From the NCBI GenBank assembly GCA_013361075.1, contig JABWAJ010000044.1:1-17298 (forward strand): a DNA stretch of 17,298 nucleotides. The letters are read 5' to 3'. The translations under genes were made by a program, and so were the position numbers. Below the pieces are notes generated by a model. That model was not told the origin of the DNA and searched no databases. It saw nothing but the letters and a program-made list of their open reading frames with translations. Origin of the DNA: Saprospiraceae bacterium (lineage in GTDB: Bacteria; Bacteroidota; Bacteroidia; Chitinophagales; Saprospiraceae). Within the stretch, counting starts at the first letter, position 1. The number at the start of each line of letters is the position of its first letter. Shown here one piece after another: positions 7,787-15,344 of the stretch.

Positions 7787-10486
7787 CTACTCCACCAAAT
7801 TCACCAGTACCCGGTAATCATCAAACATGGCATCCTCCTGTTTCATCTCCAGCAGTTCGAACAACGTGTCGCCGTAAACATCTTCTAAATCCAAACGCGT
7901 TTGCGCACACCGGATTTCGATACGGCCTTGGGCAATCTGGGCCATCCTCCATTCATAGGTAGCTTCCATGCGCTTCATCATGCGTGCGTGCACCTCGTTG
8001 TGGTCACTGCCGGGCACAACGGCAGGCACATTCCGGAAGGCTTCGTTATTTCGGGCAACCATCCGGCCATTTTCGATGATAAAATAGGCCGTATGCGCCT
8101 GGTTGTCGTCGTTCGTGATCAGGTGGGCGTAAAGCGCCAATTGCAGATCTTCTTCGTTGCGGATGGACTGCTCCCGGTAGCGGGCACCCCGCCATTTCAG
8201 GTCCAGAACGGCAAGTTGCCCGTCTTTTTCGAGCACCACGTCTGCACGGCCATTGAGCTGGATGCCGAGGAAACCAGCCTCCAGTGGTTTTTCGGTGGCC
8301 AAAACTTTCCAGCCATTTTCCCGGATGAGCGAAACCAAACTCCAGGCGGCGTATTTGAGTTTGCGCACAAAGCCGGCACGTTCCGGTTCCATGCCGTACA
8401 GCAGCAACACTGCTCCTTCTTTGGCCAACAAACCAACGATTTCCTTTTCCACCCAACGCTCCAGTTCGTTTTTGTCAAGGGTTTCAATTTTCAGTTTCAG
8501 CAGCCGCTCAAAAAGCCGGTGCGCTAAGTTGCCCATCAGGGTATTGGGTTTGACAATGCTGAGGATGGAAGATTTCCGGAGTTTGATTTTGTGCCGGAAC
8601 ACCCACTGGTAAGGGTAATACAGCAGGGTTTCCAGGCTGGAAAAATTTTCTTCATCCCGCCGTTGGAGCCGGTGAGCAGAGGCAATTTCAAGGAAAGGCT
8701 TGGGTTTCCCTAACCGGCGCAAGCGGGCTGTTTGCCGTTGAGGTAAGACAAATAAACCAGCCAGTGGCCCACCTGCAAACTCATCTGTGTCAAAAATGAA
8801 TGGATCCAGCTTGCCGAAGGTCGCCTCAACATCACCGAGAAGCGGATGGGCCATCAAAGCCTGGCCCTCGCTCGACTCCGGAATGGCCAATACCAACTGG
8901 TGCTTTGCCATTAAAAAAGGCTGTTGGCGCTGCCATACCGTAAGCCGGTTCTCATCCTGAGGGGTATCGAGCAGGATATTTTTCCCTGCAAAATAGTCGC
9001 GTTCGGCGGGGTACCAGCGGGAGAAAAAATGTACCGCCTCGCGCTGCGTAAAGTTCCACCACAAGAGCTGATCCACCGGAGCGGCCAGAGCCGCGGGCAG
9101 GTGACAATACGCCAGAGCATCGCGTTCCTGCTCTACCAATCGTGCAGGTGCCGGTTCGTAAACTGTTCGCACCACACGCTCCAGTTCAAGATGGGTCAGT
9201 TGTTTTTCCGGCAAGGCGCGCAACAGTTCCCGAATGCGCTTGGCTTGTTCGCCCAACACCACGAAGGATGCATTCCGGTTGCCTCCTGTGTCATAATTCT
9301 GATGTGCCCAAAGGTGCAGGTAGTCAAACATTTCGATCACCTCTTCTATGGGAACGGTTTGGTGGATGTCATAGCGGCGGCGTTCAAACCAAAACCGGTA
9401 TTGGCGGCGGATTTCTCCAATGCGAATGGAACTGTCTTTTTCTGCCCGTGCTTCCAGTTCCTCAAAATAACGCCCGATGGTGTAATTCCAGGAATCGCTC
9501 AACATACCCGGCATTTCGGCCATCAGGGACGCAATGGCATTGGCCAGTTCTTCTTCCAGGGGCTTTACGGCCAAAGACACAAACTCCATTACTTTGAACG
9601 GATCAATCGGATTCCAGAGAAAAACCGTAACCAACTTTAAGACTTGTAAGGTCGGCCGCGCTGCCGAAGCCGAAACAATCCCCATCGCCGGCAAACCTTC
9701 CCGTATCAATGCATCCTCAAGCAAGCGGCTTTTGTCCGGGATGAGGCAGGCGGGCCTGAAAGCCGGATTTTGCTGAACAAAGCGGGCGGTGAATGCAGCC
9801 AGGTCGCTGTCGCGTTTGCCCCGAAGCAAAATCAGGCTGCCGTCGCCAGATGCCGGTTGTCGCCGGTCAGACTGTCCGGAAAGTGCCCGCTGTAGAACAG
9901 CCAGGTCAGAATTTCCGACCGGAAGCGGAGCCGCCGGTTTATTTTGAAGGGCAACTCCATTTTCCTGTAATTTTGTAAACAGGCGACGGTAGGCCAAAGG
10001 CAGATATTCGAAAGGTTCGTTTAATACAATATTGACTATCTGGTGCCTGCGCTTACCAATGGCTGCAAGTACCGCCTGCAGCCGGTCTGCGGCACCCGGG
10101 AGGAAATCGGACTGTTCCTGGATGCGTTGCTCGATTGCCGCAAGGCAGGCCAAACGCTCCGGAATGCCGGTATGTACTTCGAAGTTCCAGCCGGATAACA
10201 GTAATTCATCCCGGCGTTGCAACAGCTCAATGGCCGTAGCAAACTGATCGGCTTCAAAGGAGGCCCGAAAAAACGCAGCAGGATCGGCTTCAAGGTGTTC
10301 GGTTAGTGCCTGCCTGAACTGTCCGATGCGCAAATACTCGTTGTCCGGAGAATGGCCCCCCATCCCGAATGCAGCTTCCAGGGTGTGCAACAGGCCGGTA
10401 GGCCCTGTCCAACTTTCGCCACCAGTTGTTTGTTGAGGAAGCGGGCAAACGGCATCGTCCCATTGCAATCCAAAATGGATGGTCAT
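7787..10486 (-). CDS. AddB-like PD-(D/E)XK nuclease family protein
   Basis: This 899-residue cytoplasmic protein has the layout of stand-alone AddB-like proteins: an N-terminal region resembling the inactive helicase half of AddB ('TGLLHTLEAAFGMGG' near the N terminus, 'LQVLKLVTVFLWNPIDPFK' in the middle) and a C-terminal RecB-type nuclease. The nuclease signatures are all visible: H656 in 'GNLAHRLFE', D749 in 'LNGRADVVL', D762-L-K764 in 'AVLDLKW' and Q782-x3-Y786 in 'QLALYAHL'. No Walker A (GKS/T) is present, so it should not be an ATP-driven motor by itself. The iron-sulphur cysteines of classical AddB are absent: the position before the nuclease reads 'LLYYPYQW', and the C-terminal region has one cysteine only. 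A DNA-end or repair nuclease role is inferred. No AddA/UvrD-like partner lies in the window. The start at 10486 is the first ATG of the frame and leaves an 87-nt divergent gap to the channel gene. Confidence 0.82.
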   Translation of the reverse strand: MTIHFGLQWDDAVCPLPQQTTGGESWTGPTGLLHTLEAAFGMGGHSPDNEYLRIGQFRQALTEHLEADPAAFFRASFEADQFATAIELLQRRDELLLSGWNFEVHTGIPERLACLAAIEQRIQEQSDFLPGAADRLQAVLAAIGKRRHQIVNIVLNEPFEYLPLAYRRLFTKLQENGVALQNKPAAPLPVGNSDLAVLQRALSGQSDRRQPASGDGSLILLRGKRDSDLAAFTARFVQQNPAFRPACLIPDKSRLLEDALIREGLPAMGIVSASAARPTLQVLKLVTVFLWNPIDPFKVMEFVSLAVKPLEEELANAIASLMAEMPGMLSDSWNYTIGRYFEELEARAEKDSSIRIGEIRRQYRFWFERRRYDIHQTVPIEEVIEMFDYLHLWAHQNYDTGGNRNASFVVLGEQAKRIRELLRALPEKQLTHLELERVVRTVYEPAPARLVEQERDALAYCHLPAALAAPVDQLLWWNFTQREAVHFFSRWYPAERDYFAGKNILLDTPQDENRLTVWQRQQPFLMAKHQLVLAIPESSEGQALMAHPLLGDVEATFGKLDPFIFDTDEFAGGPLAGLFVLPQRQTARLRRLGKPKPFLEIASAHRLQRRDEENFSSLETLLYYPYQWVFRHKIKLRKSSILSIVKPNTLMGNLAHRLFERLLKLKIETLDKNELERWVEKEIVGLLAKEGAVLLLYGMEPERAGFVRKLKYAAWSLVSLIRENGWKVLATEKPLEAGFLGIQLNGRADVVLEKDGQLAVLDLKWRGARYREQSIRNEEDLQLALYAHLITNDDNQAHTAYFIIENGRMVARNNEAFRNVPAVVPGSDHNEVHARMMKRMEATYEWRMAQIAQGRIEIRCAQTRLDLEDVYGDTLFELLEMKQEDAMFDDYRVLVNLVE

Positions 10487-10547
10487 TCAGTCATTTTTTT
10501 GTTCACACTATTCCGTTCCAAAATACGACATAACTTCCACCCGGGTA

Positions 10548-10555
10548 TAAATTTG
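10548..10555 (+). promoter_or_regulatory. Bacteroidota -7 element (TAnnTTTG) upstream of the channel gene
   Basis: TAAATTTG at 10548-10555 matches the Bacteroidota sigma-70 -7 consensus TAnnTTTG exactly and lies 18 nt before the ATG at 10574. No good TTTG -33 box is found at the usual spacing, so this is a half-match. The implied leader would be about 12 nt. Confidence 0.35.
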
Positions 10556-10573
10556 TTCCTCAAAATTTTTCAC

Positions 10574-11173
10574 ATGAACCTGATCGATTTTTTCAGTTTT
10601 GCCGGAACCTTCCTCTTTGCTGTCAGCGGGGCATTGGCAGCCATGGAGAAAAAACTGGACGTATTCGGCGCGTTTGTCATAGCACTGGCTACTGCGGTGG
10701 GCGGTGGTACATTTCGCGACCTGCTGATTGGGAAACAACCCGTTGTGTGGCTGACAAATACCTGGTACCTCGTCCTTATCGTCATAGCGGTCCCGATAAG
10801 CCATATTTTTAAGGGAAGTTTCCAAAAAATGAGAAAATCCATGTTTCTCTTTGACTCAATGGGGATCGGGTTGTTCACGATTCTGGGATTGGAAAAAACA
10901 CTGGATGCAGGCCTGAGTCCCATGGCAGCAGTGTTGATGGGTGCTGTTTCTGCAGTTTTTGGCGGGGTTCTGCGCGATATTTTATGCAATGAAATTCCGA
11001 TTATTTTCCGGAAGGAGATCTATGCCACGGCTTGTATCGCAGGGGGAATCTTATACCTTGCACTGGAATCCTGCTTAGCACAACGTTCCTTTAACATGCT
11101 GATTACCGTATTTTTCATTACCCTGATCCGGATTTTGGCGGTTAAACGCCGGTGGCGACTGGAATTTCGGTAA
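10574..11173 (+). CDS. TRIC-family cation channel (UPF0126, YadS/YicG-like)
   Basis: This 199-residue inner-membrane protein has about seven hydrophobic segments. It carries the two family-defining glycine-rich motifs in its two homologous halves, GGGTFRD at residues 43-49 and GGVLRD at 130-135. Each sits in the kinked pore helix of prokaryotic TRIC channels, which are trimeric potassium/cation channels. 'FLFAVSGALAAMEKKLD' near the N terminus and 'LFDSMGIGLFTILG' at the start of the second half are also typical. I chose ATG 10574 over the longer open frame reaching back to 10352 because it gives the usual family length and begins directly with the first membrane helix. The extra upstream sequence overlaps the divergent nuclease gene antisense. 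The stop is 8 nt from the end of the convergent DUF4296 gene. Physiological role in this organism is unknown. Confidence 0.9.
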   Translation: MNLIDFFSFAGTFLFAVSGALAAMEKKLDVFGAFVIALATAVGGGTFRDLLIGKQPVVWLTNTWYLVLIVIAVPISHIFKGSFQKMRKSMFLFDSMGIGLFTILGLEKTLDAGLSPMAAVLMGAVSAVFGGVLRDILCNEIPIIFRKEIYATACIAGGILYLALESCLAQRSFNMLITVFFITLIRILAVKRRWRLEFR

Positions 11174-11181
11174 TCAACAGG

Positions 11182-11496
11182 TTACTTCCGTTTGTCCAAC
11201 TCTTCCTGTACTTTTTCATACACTTTTCCGATCCGCTTGGGGTCACTCCGAAGCGCCTTAATGGACTGTTCAAAGTCTTCTTTTTGTACATTGTGTTGTT
11301 TGAAAACGTAACCATACCACAAGGCTGCAACACTGTCTTTTGCCGCTGCCGGCGCGTCCTGGATAGCGACTTCTGCAATGTGAACATCCACCAGCAGCGA
11401 AACCAGCTTGCTTTCCGGGATCACGGGTGCTTTTGATCCGTCTTTACCACAGGAAATACCTAAAAAGCAAAGCACACTAAAAATAAAGTATTTCAT
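11182..11496 (-). CDS. DUF4296 domain-containing lipoprotein
   Basis: This 104-residue protein is typical of Bacteroidota. A short hydrophobic leader ends in a lipobox-like 'LGISC', so C16 should become the lipidated N-terminal cysteine after signal-peptidase II cleavage. The mature part matches the DUF4296 pattern: 'VIPESKLVSLLVDVHIAEV' near residues 25-43, then a 'GYVFKQHNVQKEDFEQSI' segment and a final charged helix ending 'VYEKVQEELDKRK'. The family has no assigned function. The gene lies 6 nt downstream of the histidine-phosphatase gene on the same strand, so they very probably form a two-gene operon. Its 3' end converges with the channel gene across 8 nt, leaving no room for separate terminators. 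Confidence 0.82.
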   Translation of the reverse strand: MKYFIFSVLCFLGISCGKDGSKAPVIPESKLVSLLVDVHIAEVAIQDAPAAAKDSVAALWYGYVFKQHNVQKEDFEQSIKALRSDPKRIGKVYEKVQEELDKRK

Positions 11497-11502
11497 GTTG
11501 TT

Positions 11503-11997
11503 TTACGAATACTGTTTTGGAAAATGAACTTCGCTTAAAGAGGCTGCCGGTACTTTGAAGTCGTTCCAGGAATTGATTTTTGCTTCCACTTTAAAAATGC
11601 CGCACGTCGGAATATTATCAATGTGCTTTTTGGAAAAATGGTTCGCGATGTAGGTAAAGGTCGGGTTATGGCCAAACAGGAGCACCGTTTCCGCATCTTC
11701 CGGAAAATTGGCAATCAGGTCAAAAATATCTTCCTTAAAAGCCTCATATATGCGGGGTTGAACCTGCACCTCTTTGCGGTCTATTTCAAAAGCATCTGCA
11801 AAAAACAGGGCCGTCGAATAAGCCCGGGTTGCCGGACTTGACACCAAAAGGTCTGGGTTTACCCCTTTGCTTTTCAATACTTTAGCCATAAATGGCGCGT
11901 CTTTCAACCCCCGTTCCTCCAAAGGTCGTTCAAAATCCCGGAGTGTTGGATGATCCCAGCTTGATTTGGCATGCCGAATGAAATAAATGGTTTTCAT
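11503..11997 (-). CDS. SixA-like histidine phosphatase family protein
   Basis: This 164-residue cytoplasmic protein belongs to the histidine phosphatase superfamily (phosphoglycerate-mutase fold). The catalytic histidine is H9 in 'IRHAKSSW', a SixA-type variant of the RHG motif. R58 lies in 'SSPATRA', E85 in 'IYEAF' and the second catalytic histidine is H110 in 'LLFGHNP'. Short length and the RHAKSSW signature fit the SixA subgroup, whose E. coli member dephosphorylates a phosphohistidine domain. Many Bacteroidota members have unknown substrates, so I do not assign one. It is the first gene of a probable operon with the DUF4296 lipoprotein. Its start is separated by 125 nt from the divergent dehydrogenase gene. 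Confidence 0.9.
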   Translation of the reverse strand: MKTIYFIRHAKSSWDHPTLRDFERPLEERGLKDAPFMAKVLKSKGVNPDLLVSSPATRAYSTALFFADAFEIDRKEVQVQPRIYEAFKEDIFDLIANFPEDAETVLLFGHNPTFTYIANHFSKKHIDNIPTCGIFKVEAKINSWNDFKVPAASLSEVHFPKQYS

Positions 11998-12122
11998 TTT
12001 ATACAGATTTGATGCTGAATTAACGGTACGATCTGCCCTTCATTGCAAAATAGAGAAAAAAAATCGAGACGCCTGCGGGATTTCGGGGCAGATAACGAAC
12101 TTTGAGGTAAAATACTGAATCC

Positions 12123-12914
12123 ATGTCTTTCCAAAACAAAGTAGTCTGGATAACCGGAGCTTCTTCCGGCATTGGCGAACACCTCGCTTATGCTTTTGCA
12201 ACTCAGGGGGCCAGACTGATTCTTTCCAGCCGGAATGAAGCAGAACTGGAACGCGTCAAAAAAAGATGCACAGCTGCAGCTCAGGTGCTCCTGCTTCCTT
12301 TGGATGTGGCGCAATTCGGCACCATTCCTGAAGCTGTACAAAAAGCTACGGCCCAATTCGGTCAAATTGATGTCTTAGTCAACAACGCCGGTATCTCTCA
12401 GCGGGCGTTGGCAGCAGATTCTGCGTTTGAAGTAGACCAGCGCATCATGGACGTGAATTTCCTCGGCACAGTTGCCATGACCAAAGCCGTGCTCCCCCTC
12501 ATGCTGGCCCGGCGTTCCGGACAGATCGTTGTGATCAGCAGTGTGATGGGGAAAGTTGGGTTCCCGGGGCGTTCAGCCTATGCCGCTTCCAAACACGCCC
12601 TTCATGGTTTTTTCGACACCTTGCGGGCTGAGGTATTCAGGCACAACATTAAAGTAACCATCCTGTGTCCCGGCTATGTCCAAACCAACGTGACCGTCAA
12701 CGCACTGAAAGGCGATGGCAGCAAAAACAATGTTATGGCAGAAGAAACCAGAAATGGCATCCCTGCGGATGTTTTTGCCGCTAAGGCCCTCCGCATCATT
12801 GCCGCTGAAAAAGAGGAAGCTCTGATTGGAGGAAAAGAACTTCTTGGTGTTTACCTGAAGCGTTTTATTCCAGGCGTTTTGTCGCGGATTATCCGCAAGA
12901 GGGAAGTCGGTTGA
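12123..12914 (+). CDS. Short-chain dehydrogenase/reductase (SDR), DHRS7-like
   Basis: This 263-residue NAD(P)-dependent oxidoreductase has the complete classical SDR set: cofactor-binding TGASSGIG at residues 11-18, structural NNAG at 87-90, N112 in 'DVNFLG', and the catalytic S140, Y153 and K157 (S...YxxxK), followed by 'CPGYVQT' at 182-188. A serine/arginine pair after the glycine motif's second strand ('SSRNEAEL') favours NADP(H) over NAD(H). The overall pattern ('FPGRSAYAASKHALHGFFDTL') resembles the DHRS7-like branch, which acts on lipids or steroids in animals. The bacterial substrate is not known. It has about 125 nt upstream shared with a divergent gene, and its stop is 157 nt before the TonB receptor, so co-transcription is not certain. 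Confidence 0.9.
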   Translation: MSFQNKVVWITGASSGIGEHLAYAFATQGARLILSSRNEAELERVKKRCTAAAQVLLLPLDVAQFGTIPEAVQKATAQFGQIDVLVNNAGISQRALAADSAFEVDQRIMDVNFLGTVAMTKAVLPLMLARRSGQIVVISSVMGKVGFPGRSAYAASKHALHGFFDTLRAEVFRHNIKVTILCPGYVQTNVTVNALKGDGSKNNVMAEETRNGIPADVFAAKALRIIAAEKEEALIGGKELLGVYLKRFIPGVLSRIIRKREVG

Positions 12915-13071
12915 TTTTATTATTATTTTCTAAAAACCCGAATTCAAAAATTCCCGTAAGTATTGTTGCATGGCCATCCGCAGTTTAGCCTCCGGGGTCA
13001 CACTGGCTGCTTCCAGAGGTTTTTGGTTAAAAGTAGAGGTCGTGCAATTTTGAACCCTTATAATTTTAGGA

Positions 13072-15333
13072 ATGATGAAACGGTTACCATTACTGTTGTT
13101 GGTGCTCCTGGCACTCCCGCTGTTTTCTTTCGGCCAAACCGGCAACTTAGAAGGCATAGTTTATGATGCCGAGACCAAAAAGCCACTGGCTGATGCAGTC
13201 ATTTTTATTGAAAAATACAACATCGGCAGCTCCAGTGACGAAGCCGGCCGTTTCAGGCTACGTGGCATTCCGGAAGGAGAAACTACTTACATGATTGCGA
13301 TCCTAGGTTACGAAATGTATGCTCAGAAAGCAATCATTACACCAGGCAAAACGACAAAAGTTACCGCAAACCTTGTGGGAAGCACTGTTAATTTAGATGA
13401 AATTGTCGTCCACGCTTTCAATGCACACAACGAGCAAAACATCAGCAAGATTGACATCAAGCTGCGTCCGGTTGTGAACTCACAGGAGATCCTGCGCATG
13501 GTACCCGGGCTTTTCATGGGGCAACACGCTGGCGGCGGCAAAGCAGAACAAATTTTTCTGCGGGGCTTTGATATTGACCACGGAACGGACATTGGGTTGA
13601 CAGTGGATGGTTTGCCCGTCAACATGGTATCACATGCACATGGTCAGGGATACGCCGACCTGCATTTTGTCATCCCGGAATTGGTAGAAGCAGTCAATTT
13701 TGAAAAAGGCCCATACCACGCCAATAAAGGCAATTTTGTAACAGCCGGATGGGTGAATTTTAAAACCCGGGACGTGCTTGACCGCAACTTCGCCAAAATT
13801 GAAGGCGGACAATACAATACCTTGCGTGCAGTAACCGGCATTAATCTGCTGGGCCAGGAACTCCGCAAAAAGGGCCAATCTGCTTACATTGCCGGTGAAT
13901 ACAGCTATTCGGACAGTTATTTCGATGCACCTCAGTACTTCAACCGGGCGAACGTACAGGCGCGTTACAGCGGCGAGCTTTCAGAAAACTCCAGGCTGAG
14001 TGTGACTGGATCTCATTTCTGGTCGCGTTGGAATCATTCAGGGCAAATACCCGACCGCGCTGTCGAGTCAGGGCAAATTTCCTTTTTCGGTGCCATTGAC
14101 GATACCGAAGGCGGGGAAACTTCCCGTAGTAATTTTAATGCTCAACTACTAACCCAAACTTCCGGTGGCGGTCTGTTCAAAAACCAGGTTTTTTATTCCA
14201 ATTACAATTTTGAACTCTTCTCCAATTTTACTTTTTTTCTGGAAGACCCCATTAACGGGGATCAAATTCGCCAGAAAGAAGGCCGCAGTCTATTTGGATA
14301 CAACGGCAGTTACAATTTTCCGACAAGGATTGGAAATGCCAATGGAAATACCACTTTTGGAGTGCAATACCGCCAGGACCTGGTTTCGGATGTAGAATTG
14401 TCCAATACCCGGAATCGTTCAGAAATCAAAAACCGCATTCAGTACGGCAACGTTCAGGAAAGCAATCTGGGCGTCTACGCAGATGAAAACATCCAGTTTT
14501 CACGCCGTTTTGCCATGAACATTGGCTTGCGCTACGATTTTTTCACCAATGCCTACACTGACCACCTTCAGGAAGGTCAAAAAAGCTCGGCAAGCGCCGG
14601 AATCCTGTCTCCGAAATTAAATCTATATTATACCCCTAACGACAAATTCCAGTTTTTCCTGAATACAGGCAGAGGATTCCATTCGAATGACACCCGCGTT
14701 GTGGTGCCTCAAAACGGCAAAGACATCCTGCCCGCGGCTTACGGCTCTGACCTTGGTGTCATCTGGAAGCCATTTCCGCGTTTGTTCATCAATACTGCAT
14801 TTTGGTACTTGTGGCTCGACCAGGAGTTTGTTTATGTCGGAGACGGTGGAGTTGTGGAACCGAGTGGACGCTCACAGCGTTACGGGATTGATTTTTCAGC
14901 CAGGTACCAGGTTTTTGACCGGCTTTTTGCCGATTTAGACCTCAACTGGGCCAATCCGCGTTCTGTTGATGATCCTGACGGTGAAAATTACATTCCCCTG
15001 GCCCCGAGGTTTACCTCGGTTGGGGGCCTGACGTTGGTAGGCCCTGAAGGATTCAATGGCTCCTTGCGTTACCGCTACCTTGCTACCCGGCCTGCCAATG
15101 AAGACTATTCGATTTCAGCAAACGGGTATTTTGTAGCCGATCTGCAGCTGAACTACACCAAAAAGAATTGGGAAATCGGCCTCAACCTGCAAAACCTGCT
15201 GAATACCCGCTGGAAAGAAACGCAGTTTGCGACCGAAAGCCGCTTGTTTGATGAAGCAGAACCTGTAGAAGAAATTCACTTTACGCCGGGGACGCCGTTT
15301 TTTGGGCGGGCGTCTTTTACCTTATTCTTTTAA
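13072..15333 (+). CDS. TonB-dependent outer-membrane receptor
   Basis: This 753-residue protein has a signal peptide of about 22 residues ending 'FSFG' before Q. A carboxypeptidase-regulatory-like domain spans about residues 25-105 ('LEGIVYDAETKKPLADAVI' onward), as in many Bacteroidota receptors. 'LDEIVVHAF' leads to a plug domain at about 120-225. The plug contains 'FLRGFDIDHGTDIGLTVDG' and 'SHAHGQGYADLHFVIPE', a signature of one recurring receptor subgroup. The rest is a 22-strand-type beta-barrel ending in an aromatic residue ('RASFTLFF'), as barrel insertion requires. There is no SusD-like partner, iron-responsive regulator or transport gene beside it, so the substrate cannot be read from context. 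ATG 13072 and ATG 13075 are adjacent and either may be used. The 3' end converges with the next gene across 11 nt. Confidence 0.92.
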   Translation: MMKRLPLLLLVLLALPLFSFGQTGNLEGIVYDAETKKPLADAVIFIEKYNIGSSSDEAGRFRLRGIPEGETTYMIAILGYEMYAQKAIITPGKTTKVTANLVGSTVNLDEIVVHAFNAHNEQNISKIDIKLRPVVNSQEILRMVPGLFMGQHAGGGKAEQIFLRGFDIDHGTDIGLTVDGLPVNMVSHAHGQGYADLHFVIPELVEAVNFEKGPYHANKGNFVTAGWVNFKTRDVLDRNFAKIEGGQYNTLRAVTGINLLGQELRKKGQSAYIAGEYSYSDSYFDAPQYFNRANVQARYSGELSENSRLSVTGSHFWSRWNHSGQIPDRAVESGQISFFGAIDDTEGGETSRSNFNAQLLTQTSGGGLFKNQVFYSNYNFELFSNFTFFLEDPINGDQIRQKEGRSLFGYNGSYNFPTRIGNANGNTTFGVQYRQDLVSDVELSNTRNRSEIKNRIQYGNVQESNLGVYADENIQFSRRFAMNIGLRYDFFTNAYTDHLQEGQKSSASAGILSPKLNLYYTPNDKFQFFLNTGRGFHSNDTRVVVPQNGKDILPAAYGSDLGVIWKPFPRLFINTAFWYLWLDQEFVYVGDGGVVEPSGRSQRYGIDFSARYQVFDRLFADLDLNWANPRSVDDPDGENYIPLAPRFTSVGGLTLVGPEGFNGSLRYRYLATRPANEDYSISANGYFVADLQLNYTKKNWEIGLNLQNLLNTRWKETQFATESRLFDEAEPVEEIHFTPGTPFFGRASFTLFF

Positions 15334-15344
15334 ATGATATAGTT

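Noticed and set aside
7901..9640. Plus-strand open frames of 208 and 238 codons (7901-8527 and 8924-9640)
   Set aside because: Both are antisense to the AddB-like nuclease gene, which carries complete catalytic motifs in its own frame; they have no start context or family signature.
10352..10573. Upstream extension of the TRIC channel frame
   Set aside because: The extra residues have no family similarity, overlap the divergent nuclease gene, and would make the channel much longer than usual.
13061..13068. TAATTTTA just before the TonB receptor start as a -7 promoter box
   Set aside because: It is only 3 nt from the ATG, mismatches the final G of TAnnTTTG and has no -33 partner at proper spacing.
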